Of a DNA stretch of 64,000 nt, positions 26,845 through 35,190 are shown piece after piece. A model generated the notes under the pieces. It made no database searches, had not been told where the DNA came from, and saw nothing but the letters and a program-made list of their open reading frames with translations. The stretch comes from Thermopolyspora flexuosa. GTDB lineage: Bacteria; Actinomycetota; Actinomycetes; Streptosporangiales; Streptosporangiaceae. The number at the start of each line of letters is the position of its first letter. Position 1 is the stretch's first letter. The position numbers and the translations under genes were made by a program. The DNA is taken from assembly GCF_006716785.1 (NCBI RefSeq), contig NZ_VFPQ01000001.1, positions 1 to 64,000 on the forward strand, given 5' to 3'.

Positions 26845-29800
26845 TCAGGGGCGCTTGGCCCGGTCGATGACCTCCTCGGCGGTGAGGGGGGACGGGGGGT
26901 GGTAGGTGAGGCACAGCGGGGTGCGGATCTTGACCATGGGGCGGCCCTCGGTCGCGACGTAGAACTCGCCGCCCTTGAGGCGGGCGATGTCGGAGACGGT
27001 GCCGCCTTTGGCGCGGGCCATCTCCTGGGCGGCGGTGATCTGCACCGGGGCGTTCAGCCGGCCGTAGAACTGGGTCGTGGCGTTGCCGGGGATCTGGTTG
27101 TGCAGGCCCTTCGGGGCCTGGGTGGCGAACACCAGGCCGAGGCCGTACTTGCGGGCCTGGGAGGCGAGGGCGAGGGTGCTCCGCGTGCAGGGGGTCATCG
27201 CGCCGGAGGGGGCGAACGTCTGGGCCTCGTCCATCACCAGCAGGCCGCCGAGCGGGCGGTCGCTGGGGTGCTTCTTCACCCAGGCGAACAGCGACATCTG
27301 GAGCTGGTTGACGAAGCTCTGCCGCTGCTCGTCCTGGGCCAGCCCGATGAAGTTGATCACCGAGACCCTGGCCCGCTTGCCGGGCGGCGGGGTGAGCAGG
27401 ACGCCCGGGTCCATGGGGGTGCCCTCGCCGTCGAACAGCGGGTCGTTCACCCTGGCGGCCTTGAGGGTCTGCGCGATGTCCGACGCGATCTTCTCCGCGC
27501 CGTCGAGGGTGCTGACCCCGTCCGGCAGGGAGTCGAGCAGGTCGATGAGCCCCTGCAGGCCGGCGCCGCCTCGGCGGGCGTAGAACGTGATCGCCTCGCG
27601 CAGTACGGCCTGGCCGTGCAGGGCCTTGGGAGAGGCCCCGGTGAGTTTCGCCCGGGGGACGAGCGACTCGACGGCGACGTCCACCGCCTCCCGGAACTCG
27701 TCCGGGTCGTCGCGGACGCTCGAGAAGTCGGGCAGCGGCTGGAACGTGAGCGGCCGCCCGGCGGTACGCCCCGGGGTCCAGACCGTCACGTCGACGTCGG
27801 CGAGGTACTCGGCCGCCTTCGCCTCATCGCCCGGCCCCCACGCCTCCGGCGGGGCCGGCCACGGGTCGCCGAGCCGTGCCAGGTCGTTGTTGGGGTCGAG
27901 CACGATCGCGGACACGCCGCGCAGCGCGCACTCCTCCACGAGGCGGCGGATGAGCACGGTCTTGCCCGAGCCCGAGCCGGCGAAGATCACCACGTGCTTG
28001 CGCAGCGCCTCCAGCGGCACGGTGACCTCGGCATCGGTGGCCATGACCCGGCCCACGGTCACCGGCGCCGCGGCCGGGTGCGTCGGCCCACCGGTTGCCC
28101 CGCCCGTGGCGCTCTCGTCGCGGTCCGGCAGGGGGACGTCGTCCTTGGACCGGGCGGGGACGTGGTCGTCGCGGGGTTCCGTACCGCCGGCGGGGGCGGT
28201 GCCCATGCCGCTCGGCCGCCAGTCGTCTCCCGGGACGAAACCGCCCGCGCCCCGGGCCAGGGGTGAGATTCCACCACCGTTCGACGGGCCGGGCTTGGCG
28301 TCGGCGAGCAGATCGCCGACCTTGGCGAGCGCGCTCTGGCCGTTGGGGCCGAGGCCACCGGGCGGCTTGCCGGGCGAGGGCGGCGGCAGCTGGTTGCCGG
28401 GGACGGGCGAGTCTGGATCGCTCCAGGAGGCGAGCGCCTCGCGGAGGAAGCTCACCTGCTCGGCGGGCCTGCGGGCGGCGAGCCACTGGCCCAGGTGCGG
28501 CGGGTTCTCGTTGATCAGCGTGCGGAGCGCGGTGAGGATCCGCAGGTCGTCCTCGGTGAAGCGGAGCACGCGGCCGCCGGCGTCGAGGAACCTGGCGACG
28601 GCCTCCTGCGTCTTCGGCCCGGTCGGCCAGTCGGCGTTGCGGAGGATGAAGAGGCGGCGCTTCGGCACGTCCGCGGCGAGGCCGGCCTCGACCACCGCCT
28701 TGCGCAGGCGGGTGATGACCGCCCGGGCGTTCGTCGCGGAGATCGCGCGGAACGCCCAGTGGAACTGGTCCTCGGTGGACTCGTCGAGGGCACGGCGCAG
28801 CCGGGCGTGCAGGGCGGGGTTCGCGCTCGGCTCGGAGTCCTGGCTGAAGCTCGCGCCCGCCTCGCCGAGGCCCGTCACCCACGCCTCCAGACCGGCCGCG
28901 AGCAGCGACGGCATGACCTGGTCCTCGGTCGCGGGCTTGGTGGCCATGCTCACGTCCGCCGACGCGCGCAGCGACTCGAACCGGTCGTCGAGGGCGCGCA
29001 GCCTCTGCTCCTCCGGGTCGGGCTGGATCGGCCCCGGCTCGGGAATCCGCTCCTCGAGGCTCTCCATCTCCCGGATCTCGCCGTTGAGCAGGCACGAGCG
29101 GATGTGCTCGTCGATCCGGATGAGCAGGTCGCGCGGGGTCCGGTTCACGGCCTCGGCGAACACGCTCGGCTTCACCGGCCAGGTCGGGTACGGCGGGGTG
29201 TAGTCGAGTGCCTCGTACCGGGCGGCGAACCGCTTCTCCACCAGCAGCCGGGCGGTCTCGGGGTCGGTCAGCACGCCGAGCTGGGTGGCGAGCTGGAACC
29301 GGTCCTGCACGGTGTCGGTGGCGTGCGTGGCGATCAGCTCCCAGGTGTCGGGCAGGCAGGAGACGATCGTCAACGTACGGCGGGTGTGCTCGCGCAGCGA
29401 CATCAGGCCGTGGGCGACGTGTTCGATGAGCAGCACCCCTCGCCAGTCCTGATCCGCGTGCATGGACCTGATGCCGCACTGGGCGACGAGCATGTCGATC
29501 TGGTCGACCGCGATCACCGACGGCCCGGTGAGGGCGAGCAGCCGGGAGATGTCCCGGACGATCTCCTGCGGTGACTTGTTCACCTGCCGGATGCCCCAGC
29601 TCGCCCACTCGCCCGGGGTCTCCTCGATGCCGCTGGTGAGGTACGCCTCGCCGATGTCCTGGGCGGTGAAGTCCGCGGAGGCGCGGAGGACGAGGGCGCG
29701 CAGGGTGTCGCGGCACTGCCGCATCACCAGGTTGTCGATGCGGGCGACGGACTGGACGAACCTGTCCAGCGTCTCCCGGGTGATCGGCGTCTTGCCGCAG

Positions 29801-30225
29801 ATCGCCGCCCAGTCGTCGGACGGCAGCTCGGCGAGGACCGAGAGCCGGGTGAGGAAGGTCTCCAGCTGCGATTTGCCGTCGTCGCCGATCCGGCAGAGCC
29901 CGTCGAGCATCGCCACGACGACGCTCTCCCAGAAGCTCCGCGCGTCGAGCAGGCCGACGAGGAAGAAGTACCCGTCCCGCAGCTGCACCTGCTCGCGCGC
30001 CCAGCCGAGTAAGTGCGTCTTTCCGGTGCCGCGTCGCCCCTTCACCACGACGCCGATGGGGCTCGCGTCGCTGCTGTCCCGTGCCTCTTCGATGCCGCGG
30101 AGCACGAGGTCGGCGGTCCGCTGGTGCAGCGTGTCGACGTGGTACGGCGAGCGTCGCCACACGTGGTCGGGCGCCTGCGTGTAGTCGAGCCGCAGGCCGG
30201 CGAGGATCGATCTCGGGTCTGCCAT
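26845..30225 (-). CDS. fusion of a STAND/AAA-like NTPase and a HerA-like ATPase
   Basis: A 1126-aa protein with two P-loop NTPases. The N-terminal module has Walker A GRRGTGKT (63-70) and Walker B SVIAVDQID (236-244), like AAA_16/STAND ATPases. Residues about 520-590 form a separate alpha/beta unit (KRRLFILRNADWP, GGRVLRFTEDDLRILTAL). A Pro/Gly-rich linker (about 605-720) leads to a HerA/DUF87-type ATPase with Walker A GSGSGKT (750-756), LDPNNDLARLGD, Walker B GLLVMDEAQTFAP (994-1006) and ATQAPKGLHNQIPGN. HerA proteins are hexameric DNA translocases that partner with nucleases. ATG 30225 overlaps the upstream stop by one base (TGATG). It is last in a nuclease-wHTH-ATPase operon beside the CRISPR locus, so a role in phage or plasmid defence is my inference. 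Confidence 0.88.
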   Translation of the reverse strand: MADPRSILAGLRLDYTQAPDHVWRRSPYHVDTLHQRTADLVLRGIEEARDSSDASPIGVVVKGRRGTGKTHLLGWAREQVQLRDGYFFLVGLLDARSFWESVVVAMLDGLCRIGDDGKSQLETFLTRLSVLAELPSDDWAAICGKTPITRETLDRFVQSVARIDNLVMRQCRDTLRALVLRASADFTAQDIGEAYLTSGIEETPGEWASWGIRQVNKSPQEIVRDISRLLALTGPSVIAVDQIDMLVAQCGIRSMHADQDWRGVLLIEHVAHGLMSLREHTRRTLTIVSCLPDTWELIATHATDTVQDRFQLATQLGVLTDPETARLLVEKRFAARYEALDYTPPYPTWPVKPSVFAEAVNRTPRDLLIRIDEHIRSCLLNGEIREMESLEERIPEPGPIQPDPEEQRLRALDDRFESLRASADVSMATKPATEDQVMPSLLAAGLEAWVTGLGEAGASFSQDSEPSANPALHARLRRALDESTEDQFHWAFRAISATNARAVITRLRKAVVEAGLAADVPKRRLFILRNADWPTGPKTQEAVARFLDAGGRVLRFTEDDLRILTALRTLINENPPHLGQWLAARRPAEQVSFLREALASWSDPDSPVPGNQLPPPSPGKPPGGLGPNGQSALAKVGDLLADAKPGPSNGGGISPLARGAGGFVPGDDWRPSGMGTAPAGGTEPRDDHVPARSKDDVPLPDRDESATGGATGGPTHPAAAPVTVGRVMATDAEVTVPLEALRKHVVIFAGSGSGKTVLIRRLVEECALRGVSAIVLDPNNDLARLGDPWPAPPEAWGPGDEAKAAEYLADVDVTVWTPGRTAGRPLTFQPLPDFSSVRDDPDEFREAVDVAVESLVPRAKLTGASPKALHGQAVLREAITFYARRGGAGLQGLIDLLDSLPDGVSTLDGAEKIASDIAQTLKAARVNDPLFDGEGTPMDPGVLLTPPPGKRARVSVINFIGLAQDEQRQSFVNQLQMSLFAWVKKHPSDRPLGGLLVMDEAQTFAPSGAMTPCTRSTLALASQARKYGLGLVFATQAPKGLHNQIPGNATTQFYGRLNAPVQITAAQEMARAKGGTVSDIARLKGGEFYVATEGRPMVKIRTPLCLTYHPPSPLTAEEVIDRAKRP

Positions 30226-30950
30226 CACATCACCTCGATGGAGATCAGATGGCTGTCCTGGCCGCCGATGCGCACGGCCGCGGCGCGCTCCTCCGGGGTG
30301 AGCGCCTTCTGGTTGGACTGCGGGTCCACGAACACGTCCGGCTGCAGGTTCATCCTGATCAGCGCGGCGTCGACGTCCTCGCGCGGCAGGTCGGCGAGGA
30401 GCTTGCGGAGCCGGACGAGCGGCACGTGGCGGCCCGGGCTCTCCGCGAGTTCGAAGTAGGCGGCGCGGATGCGCTTCTCCACCTCCTCAGGCGACGGCGG
30501 CATCGCGGCCGCGGGCTCCTGGGAGGCCGCCGGGGCGGTGGAGCTCGGGGCGGGCGCCGCGGTCGCGTCGTCCTCGGGGGCGGGCGTGTCGGCGACCGTG
30601 TCGGGCTGGAACACCTCGGCCAGGCTCTGACCGGTGCGGTTCAGGTAGCGCCGCAGGCCGCGCAGCAGGGCGAGGCAGGTGGCGGCGGCCGCACCCGTCC
30701 CCAGCCGGAGGTCGTCCCGCTCGATCTCGGCCATCGCGCGCGCCCAGCCGCGGTCCGTGAGCGTGTGCGCAAGGGCGCGCCCCTGCTTCCGGCTGTCCAC
30801 CAGCCCCAGCTTGTTGAGCCGCCTCCGCGGCCTGCCGGTGAGCGTGTAGCCGTACCGCTCAGCGAGATCGACGTTGGAGACCTCGTCGGCCTCCGCCATC
30901 AGGATGAAGAGCGCCCGGAGCTCTTCTGCGGACAGTTCCGTCTCGGACAT
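30225..30950 (-). CDS. winged-helix protein of the HerA operon
   Basis: A 241-aa protein with no family name I can assign. Residues about 5-70 look like a MarR-type winged helix (ELRALFILMAEADEVSNVDL, LNKLGLVDSRKQGRALAHTLTDRGW in part). A central helical part and an Ala/Pro-rich linker follow. The C-terminal part, about 160-241, reads like a second winged helix ending ALTPEERAAAVRIGGQDSHL. It may be a DNA-binding or adaptor subunit linking nuclease and ATPase, or the operon's regulator. ATG 30950 starts one base after the nuclease stop, and its own stop overlaps the ATPase ATG, so all three genes are translationally linked. Confidence 0.8.
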   Translation of the reverse strand: MSETELSAEELRALFILMAEADEVSNVDLAERYGYTLTGRPRRRLNKLGLVDSRKQGRALAHTLTDRGWARAMAEIERDDLRLGTGAAAATCLALLRGLRRYLNRTGQSLAEVFQPDTVADTPAPEDDATAAPAPSSTAPAASQEPAAAMPPSPEEVEKRIRAAYFELAESPGRHVPLVRLRKLLADLPREDVDAALIRMNLQPDVFVDPQSNQKALTPEERAAAVRIGGQDSHLISIEVM

Positions 30951-30951
30951 G

Positions 30952-32028
30952 TCATCCTTCCAACGTTCCACGATGGCGAGCACGCCGGCGCTTCTCGATG
31001 AAGCGCCCGATCTGGTGGACCACCGCCTGGACGTCGTCGAGCACCTGGTCGTCGGTGAAGCGCAGGACCGCGTAGCCGTCCAGCTGGAGCTGGACGTCGC
31101 GGCGTCGGTCGGCGCGGAACTTGAGCGGGCGGCGGTGGTCGTCGCCGTCGACCTCGACCACGCAGCGCTCGGCGCGCCAGATGAGGTCGACGCGGATCGG
31201 CGGGGTGAGGGGATCGGACTGGTAGGTCTGGTTCCAGGCCCGGCCGGTCGCCCAGGGGCACTTGGCGAGCGCGGTCTCGAGCAGCTGTTCCGCCCGGCTG
31301 GCCGGGTGCGGTTTCCCGGCCACGGCCGGGAAGGTGACGGTGGGTTCGTCGTCGACGGGCGGCCAGGGGGCGGCCCCGCCGGTGTCGTGCGCTCCGCCGT
31401 ACGGGAGGAGCACGGGTACCGTCTCGAGCCGGTCGACGGCGGTCAGCGGGGCGCCGGTGAGCCAGACGCCGAAGCCGCCCGCGTGCGCGAGCCATTCGGC
31501 GCCGGCGACGAGTAACTCCTCCTCGGACGGGGTGAGCCCGTCGGGGACCTCGAGGAGGATCGCGGTGTGCGTGCGGCCGTAGCTCGCCGCGAGCACCCGG
31601 GCGAGCCCGGCGGCGCGCACCTCGCGGGGGAACCTGCGTAACGATCGGCTCGTGGCCGCGTCCCCGTCGTCGCAGAGCGCGGTCTCGGCCAGCTCGGCGA
31701 GGAAGGGGCCGAAGTGCGGGCTGCGCGCGGCGAGGCGTAACGCGAGCATCCGTACGGCTCGCGCGGCCGGTCCGCCGCGGCGTGCCGGGCGGGTCAGGCC
31801 CGCGGCGTCGGGCAGCCAGGCCGGGAACAGGTCGACGGCCGCCCGTTCCAGCGTGTCGAGGGCCACGCCGACCATCTCGGGCAGCGAGCGCGGATGGCCG
31901 AGGGAGTACGCGATGATCGCGGGCGCGTCCTCGGGCAGCACCTCCAGGTCGGCGGCGAGGGCGGCCCGATCGGCTCCGTCGAGGCACACGACACGGCCCG
32001 TCGGCAGCTGCGCCCACCACCGTGTCAT
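30952..32028 (-). CDS. DUF559 (Vsr-like PD-(D/E)XK) nuclease of the HerA operon
   Basis: A 358-aa protein. The C-terminal domain (about 243-345) is a DUF559/Vsr-like nuclease: SRAEQLLETAL, then RVDLIW (Asp281), VVEVDGDDHR (Glu292, Asp294, His298), and RADRRRDVQLQLDGYAVLRF. This matches the D...ExDG..H...DRRRD..L...G pattern of the family, so the active site looks intact. The N-terminal 240 residues are Leu/Ala-rich alpha/beta sequence without a recognised domain and may provide the target or partner interface. ATG 32028 is preceded by GGCGAGGG. It is the promoter-proximal gene of the three-gene operon; a dyad lies about 120 bp upstream. Confidence 0.87.
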   Translation of the reverse strand: MTRWWAQLPTGRVVCLDGADRAALAADLEVLPEDAPAIIAYSLGHPRSLPEMVGVALDTLERAAVDLFPAWLPDAAGLTRPARRGGPAARAVRMLALRLAARSPHFGPFLAELAETALCDDGDAATSRSLRRFPREVRAAGLARVLAASYGRTHTAILLEVPDGLTPSEEELLVAGAEWLAHAGGFGVWLTGAPLTAVDRLETVPVLLPYGGAHDTGGAAPWPPVDDEPTVTFPAVAGKPHPASRAEQLLETALAKCPWATGRAWNQTYQSDPLTPPIRVDLIWRAERCVVEVDGDDHRRPLKFRADRRRDVQLQLDGYAVLRFTDDQVLDDVQAVVHQIGRFIEKRRRARHRGTLEG

Positions 32029-32146
32029 GATCCCTCGCCTTCCTCCCGTGCCTTTGGAGGTTATCGGGACGTCATTGGTCAGGAGTGGCAATTGGAAAGA
32101 GTTCCGATAACGGTTCGAAAAGGGGCTGATCAGTCAGAAAACTGTC

Positions 32147-32181
32147 AAGATCGCGGTAATCCCGATGTCGTCCGCGATCTT
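32147..32181. promoter_or_regulatory. perfect 10-bp inverted repeat upstream of the HerA operon
   Basis: AAGATCGCGG (32147-32156) and CCGCGATCTT (32172-32181) are perfect reverse complements around a 15-bp centre, 119 bp upstream of the nuclease start. It may be an operator for the operon's winged-helix protein. The remaining 32182-32660 holds no gene I can support; the AT-rich part at about 32385-32450 probably includes the xylanase promoter. Confidence 0.4.
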
Positions 32182-32660
32182 CTTGGGTCGGGCGGGTCCG
32201 CGACGTGCGCGCCCGGTTCCGCCGTGCTTCGGGGCGGCCGGGCCGGGGGTTTTCGGTCGGCCGTTCCGGGGCCGGGTTCGCCAAGGTGGCATCGTTCCAA
32301 TCGGACGCCCCGCCGCGCCGCCGGGGGCCGCGCCGCGGGCCGGGCGCCGGAAATTCGGAACGCGCCCTGTTTACGTTCGCCGTTCCCTGATTTTTAATGT
32401 CAGTGATTAAGATTCGTGTGCGGCCCGGATAATCAGAATAATCATCATAAGCAATTCGGCTGCTTTCCCCGGACTTCGACCCGGGTTCGCCGCCCGGGGC
32501 GAATCCGCAGCTCACGGCGGTGGGTTTCGGACCCGCCGATCAGGGCTTGACGACCATTGACCGGATACGTAATCTTCCCCGGGAAATCTGCAAGGCCATT
32601 GGTTGTTGCCGGCGACCGCCGATGGGTCTCCCCGTCTCCGTCCACAGGAGTGACACAAAA

Positions 32661-33809
32661 ATGAGGGTGGGCCGATACATCGCCATCACGGTTGGGGCCT
32701 CCGCGCTGCTCGTCTCCGGGGTGGCGCCGGCGGCGGCGGGTACGCTGCCGACGTCCGGGACGGCCGCCGGCGCGGCGTCGCAGGCCGGGCACGATCAGAA
32801 GCAGGTACCGCTCCGCAAGGTGGCGCCGAAGGGCTTCGCGATCGGCGTGGCCGTCGCGGGTGGTGGCCACCATCTGGACCAGGAGTACCCGGACCCCTTC
32901 AAGTACGACGAGGAGTACCGGGGGGTGCTCGCCAAGCACTTCAACTCGGTCACTCCCGAGAACCACTTGAAGTGGGACTTCGTGCACCCGGAGCGGAACA
33001 AGTACCGGTTCGGGCCCGCGGACGCCATCGTGCGGTTCGCCCAGCAGAACGGGCAGAAGGTCCGCGGCCACACGCTGCTCTGGCACAGCCAGAACCCCGA
33101 CTGGCTCACCAAGGGCAAGTTCAGCCGTAAGGAGCTCCGCAACATCCTCAAGGAGCACATCACCAAGGTCGTCGGCCGCTACCGCGGCAAGATCGACCAG
33201 TGGGACGTGGCCAACGAGATCTTCGACGACAACGGCAAGCTGCGGACGAAGGAGAACATCTGGCTGAAGACCTTCGGTCCGAGCATCATCGCCGACGCGT
33301 TCCGCTGGGCGCACCAGGCCGACCCGAAGGCGAAGCTGTTCTTCAACGACTACGGCGCCGAGGGCATCAACAAGCGCAGCGACGCCTACCTCAAGCTCAT
33401 GAAGAAGCTGCGCAAGCAGGGCGTCCCGGTCCACGGCTTCGGCGTCCAGGGCCACCTGAGCCTGAACTACCCGTTCCCGAGCGACATGGCCAAGAACCTC
33501 AAGCGGTTCTCGGACGCCGGGTTCGAGGTCGCGGTCACCGAGGTCGACGTCCGCATTCCGCTCAACGGCGGTGACGCGAGCGAGGGCCACCTGAAGAAGC
33601 AGGCCGACTACTACCGCCGCGCCCTGGAGGCGTGCCTGAGCGTCAAGCGCTGCAACTCCTTCACGCTCTGGGGGACCACGGACAAGTACTCGTGGGTGCC
33701 CGTGTTCTTCCCGGACGAGGGCGAGGCGACGATCTTCAACGACGACTTCAGCCCGAAGCCCGCGTACTTCGCCCTGCAGGAGACCCTGGCGAAGGCCCGC
33801 CGTCGCTGA
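32661..33809 (+). CDS. secreted GH10 endo-1,4-beta-xylanase
   Basis: Hydrolyses internal beta-1,4-xylosidic bonds of xylan with retention. A signal peptide (MRVGRYIAITVGASALLVSG, cleavage likely after VAPAAA near residue 26) precedes a short Ala/Gly linker and the (beta/alpha)8 domain (about 55-378). The acid/base is Glu186 (WDVANEIFDD) and the nucleophile Glu294 (VTEVDVRIP). TPENHLKWD, RGHTLLWHSQ, FFNDYG, GVQGHL and TLWGTTDKYSW are further GH10 landmarks. No carbohydrate-binding module is attached, so this is a 382-aa single-domain enzyme. ATG 32661 is preceded by CAGGAG (32645-32650). It is monocistronic and lacks a visible LacI-type operator upstream. Confidence 0.96.
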   Translation: MRVGRYIAITVGASALLVSGVAPAAAGTLPTSGTAAGAASQAGHDQKQVPLRKVAPKGFAIGVAVAGGGHHLDQEYPDPFKYDEEYRGVLAKHFNSVTPENHLKWDFVHPERNKYRFGPADAIVRFAQQNGQKVRGHTLLWHSQNPDWLTKGKFSRKELRNILKEHITKVVGRYRGKIDQWDVANEIFDDNGKLRTKENIWLKTFGPSIIADAFRWAHQADPKAKLFFNDYGAEGINKRSDAYLKLMKKLRKQGVPVHGFGVQGHLSLNYPFPSDMAKNLKRFSDAGFEVAVTEVDVRIPLNGGDASEGHLKKQADYYRRALEACLSVKRCNSFTLWGTTDKYSWVPVFFPDEGEATIFNDDFSPKPAYFALQETLAKARRR

Positions 33810-33844
33810 CCGGCGCGGCGAGCCCGCCCGCCCCGTGAGCACGC

Positions 33845-33876
33845 GGCCCGGCCCCCGGAACATGGGTGGCCGGGCC
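33845..33876 (+). terminator. hairpin after the xylanase
   Basis: GGCCCGGCC (33845-33853) pairs perfectly with GGCCGGGCC (33868-33876) across a 14-nt loop, 36 bp past the xylanase stop. Confidence 0.6.
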
Positions 33877-33991
33877 GTCGTGTGCGGTACGGCACCGCCG
33901 GCCGTGCCGTACCCGGCCGGGATGCCCGTCCGGGGCACGGTGACACGCGGGGGCGTGGCAAGGTGAGGGGGAGGACCGAGGGGAGGACGTC

Positions 33992-34591
33992 GTGCGGTTG
34001 TTCGTCGCCCTGCTGCCGCCCGATGACGTGCTCGCGGAGATCGAGGAGGCCGTCCGTGGCCCGCGGGCGAAGTGGCCGGAGCTGCGTTGGGTGCCCGAGG
34101 AGCTGTGGCACGTGACGCTCGCGTTCCTCGGCAACGTGGACGAGGAGCTCCTCCCCGGCCTGCAGGACCGGCTGGAGCGGGCCGCGGCCCGCCACCCGGT
34201 GCAGCAGGTGGCGTTCGCGGGCGCGGGCGCGTTCCCGTCGGCGGGGCGGGCGAGCGTGTTCTGGGTGGGCATGCGCGGCGCCGCCGAGGAGGAGCGGGAG
34301 CGGCCGGTGCTCGGCCGGCTCGCCCGGTCGATCGCCGCCGGGGCGGAGCGGGCCGGGGCGGCGCCGGACCGCAAGCGGTTCCACCCGCACCTCACGCTCG
34401 CCCGGTGCCGGGAACGCACCGACCTGAGCCGCCTGGTCGCGGCGATGGAGTCGTTCGCCGGGCGGCGGTGGGAGGCGACCACCGTGTACCTGATGCGCAG
34501 CCACCTGGGCCGGTCGGTGTGGTACGAGCCGATCGCCTCGTGGCCGCTCCGGGGCGACCTGGCGGACCGACCCGCCGCCGGGGCCGACTAG
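33992..34591 (+). CDS. thpR: RNA 2',3'-cyclic phosphodiesterase (ThpR/LigT family)
   Basis: A 199-aa 2H phosphoesterase that opens RNA 2',3'-cyclic phosphates (historically 2'-5' RNA ligase). Both HxT/S-type motifs are present: WHVTLAF (His40) and HPHLTLAR (His133). MRLFVALLPPDD at the N-terminus is typical. GTG 33992 has GGGGAGG upstream. A possible 27-codon reading frame follows 10 bp downstream. Confidence 0.93.
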   Translation: MRLFVALLPPDDVLAEIEEAVRGPRAKWPELRWVPEELWHVTLAFLGNVDEELLPGLQDRLERAAARHPVQQVAFAGAGAFPSAGRASVFWVGMRGAAEEERERPVLGRLARSIAAGAERAGAAPDRKRFHPHLTLARCRERTDLSRLVAAMESFAGRRWEATTVYLMRSHLGRSVWYEPIASWPLRGDLADRPAAGAD

Positions 34592-34601
34592 GCTCCATCG
34601 C

Positions 34602-34685
34602 GTGGACCGTCCCCGTCGCTGGCTGCTTCCCACGGTGCTCGCGCTGCTCGTGCTCATCGTGGTGATCGGCGCGCTCGTCTCCTGA
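34602..34685 (+). CDS. possible 27-aa single-helix membrane peptide
   Basis: GTG 34602 opens a 27-codon frame reading VDRPRRWLLPTVLAL then LVLIVVIGALVS and a stop. It has a basic N-terminus followed by one uninterrupted hydrophobic helix, and every codon ends in G, C or T with strong G/C preference, as in real genes here. There is no clear Shine-Dalgarno. It lies just after thpR on the same strand. No known family is recognised; chance cannot be excluded at this length. Confidence 0.4.
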   Translation: MDRPRRWLLPTVLALLVLIVVIGALVS

Positions 34686-35190
34686 GCGCGCGCCGCCGCT
34701 CCGGCACGAGAAGGGCGTGACCGTTGTTCCGGCGTGCGCTCGTGCGCCATTCCCGGGCGATGCCGTCGGCTGCTTACGGCGCGACGCCGTATTGAACGCC
34801 GTATTGGACATCCGCTGTCGAAGTGGAGCCCGGCCTACCGATTCGCTGAAGCGGTCCGGCGGCTCCGGGCCGAGCCGCCGGCGGCGATAGGGGAGGGCGA
34901 GGACAGAGCCTCCACAGTCACCGTCGGCGAGGACCGGCGGCGACGTGCTCCTCGTCAGCGACTGCCTCAAACAAATGCGGGAGTGCGCGGGCGGCCGGCT
35001 TGCCGAGCAGGGGGACGAGCCGTACCCGCAGGCGCTGCGGGAGGCCGTCGGCCGCCACGACCGGCTCCGGGGCGGCGACGCGGGCGCCGCCGTACCGGAG
35101 CCGGAGGCGGCGGACACCGGCCCGGCGACGGGGTACGGCACGGCCGACGCGGGCCGGCCGCGCCGCACCTCCGGACTCCGCCGGTGTGGC
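34686..35190. other. 500-bp gap with no supportable gene
   Basis: Frames through this stretch have irregular codon use except one plus-strand part, about 34945-35160, which shows G/C-biased third positions (LLVSDCLKQMRECAGGRLAE) but then runs on antisense into the aldo/keto reductase. It may be a fragment of a lost gene. No RNA gene or repeat was recognised. Confidence 0.4.
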
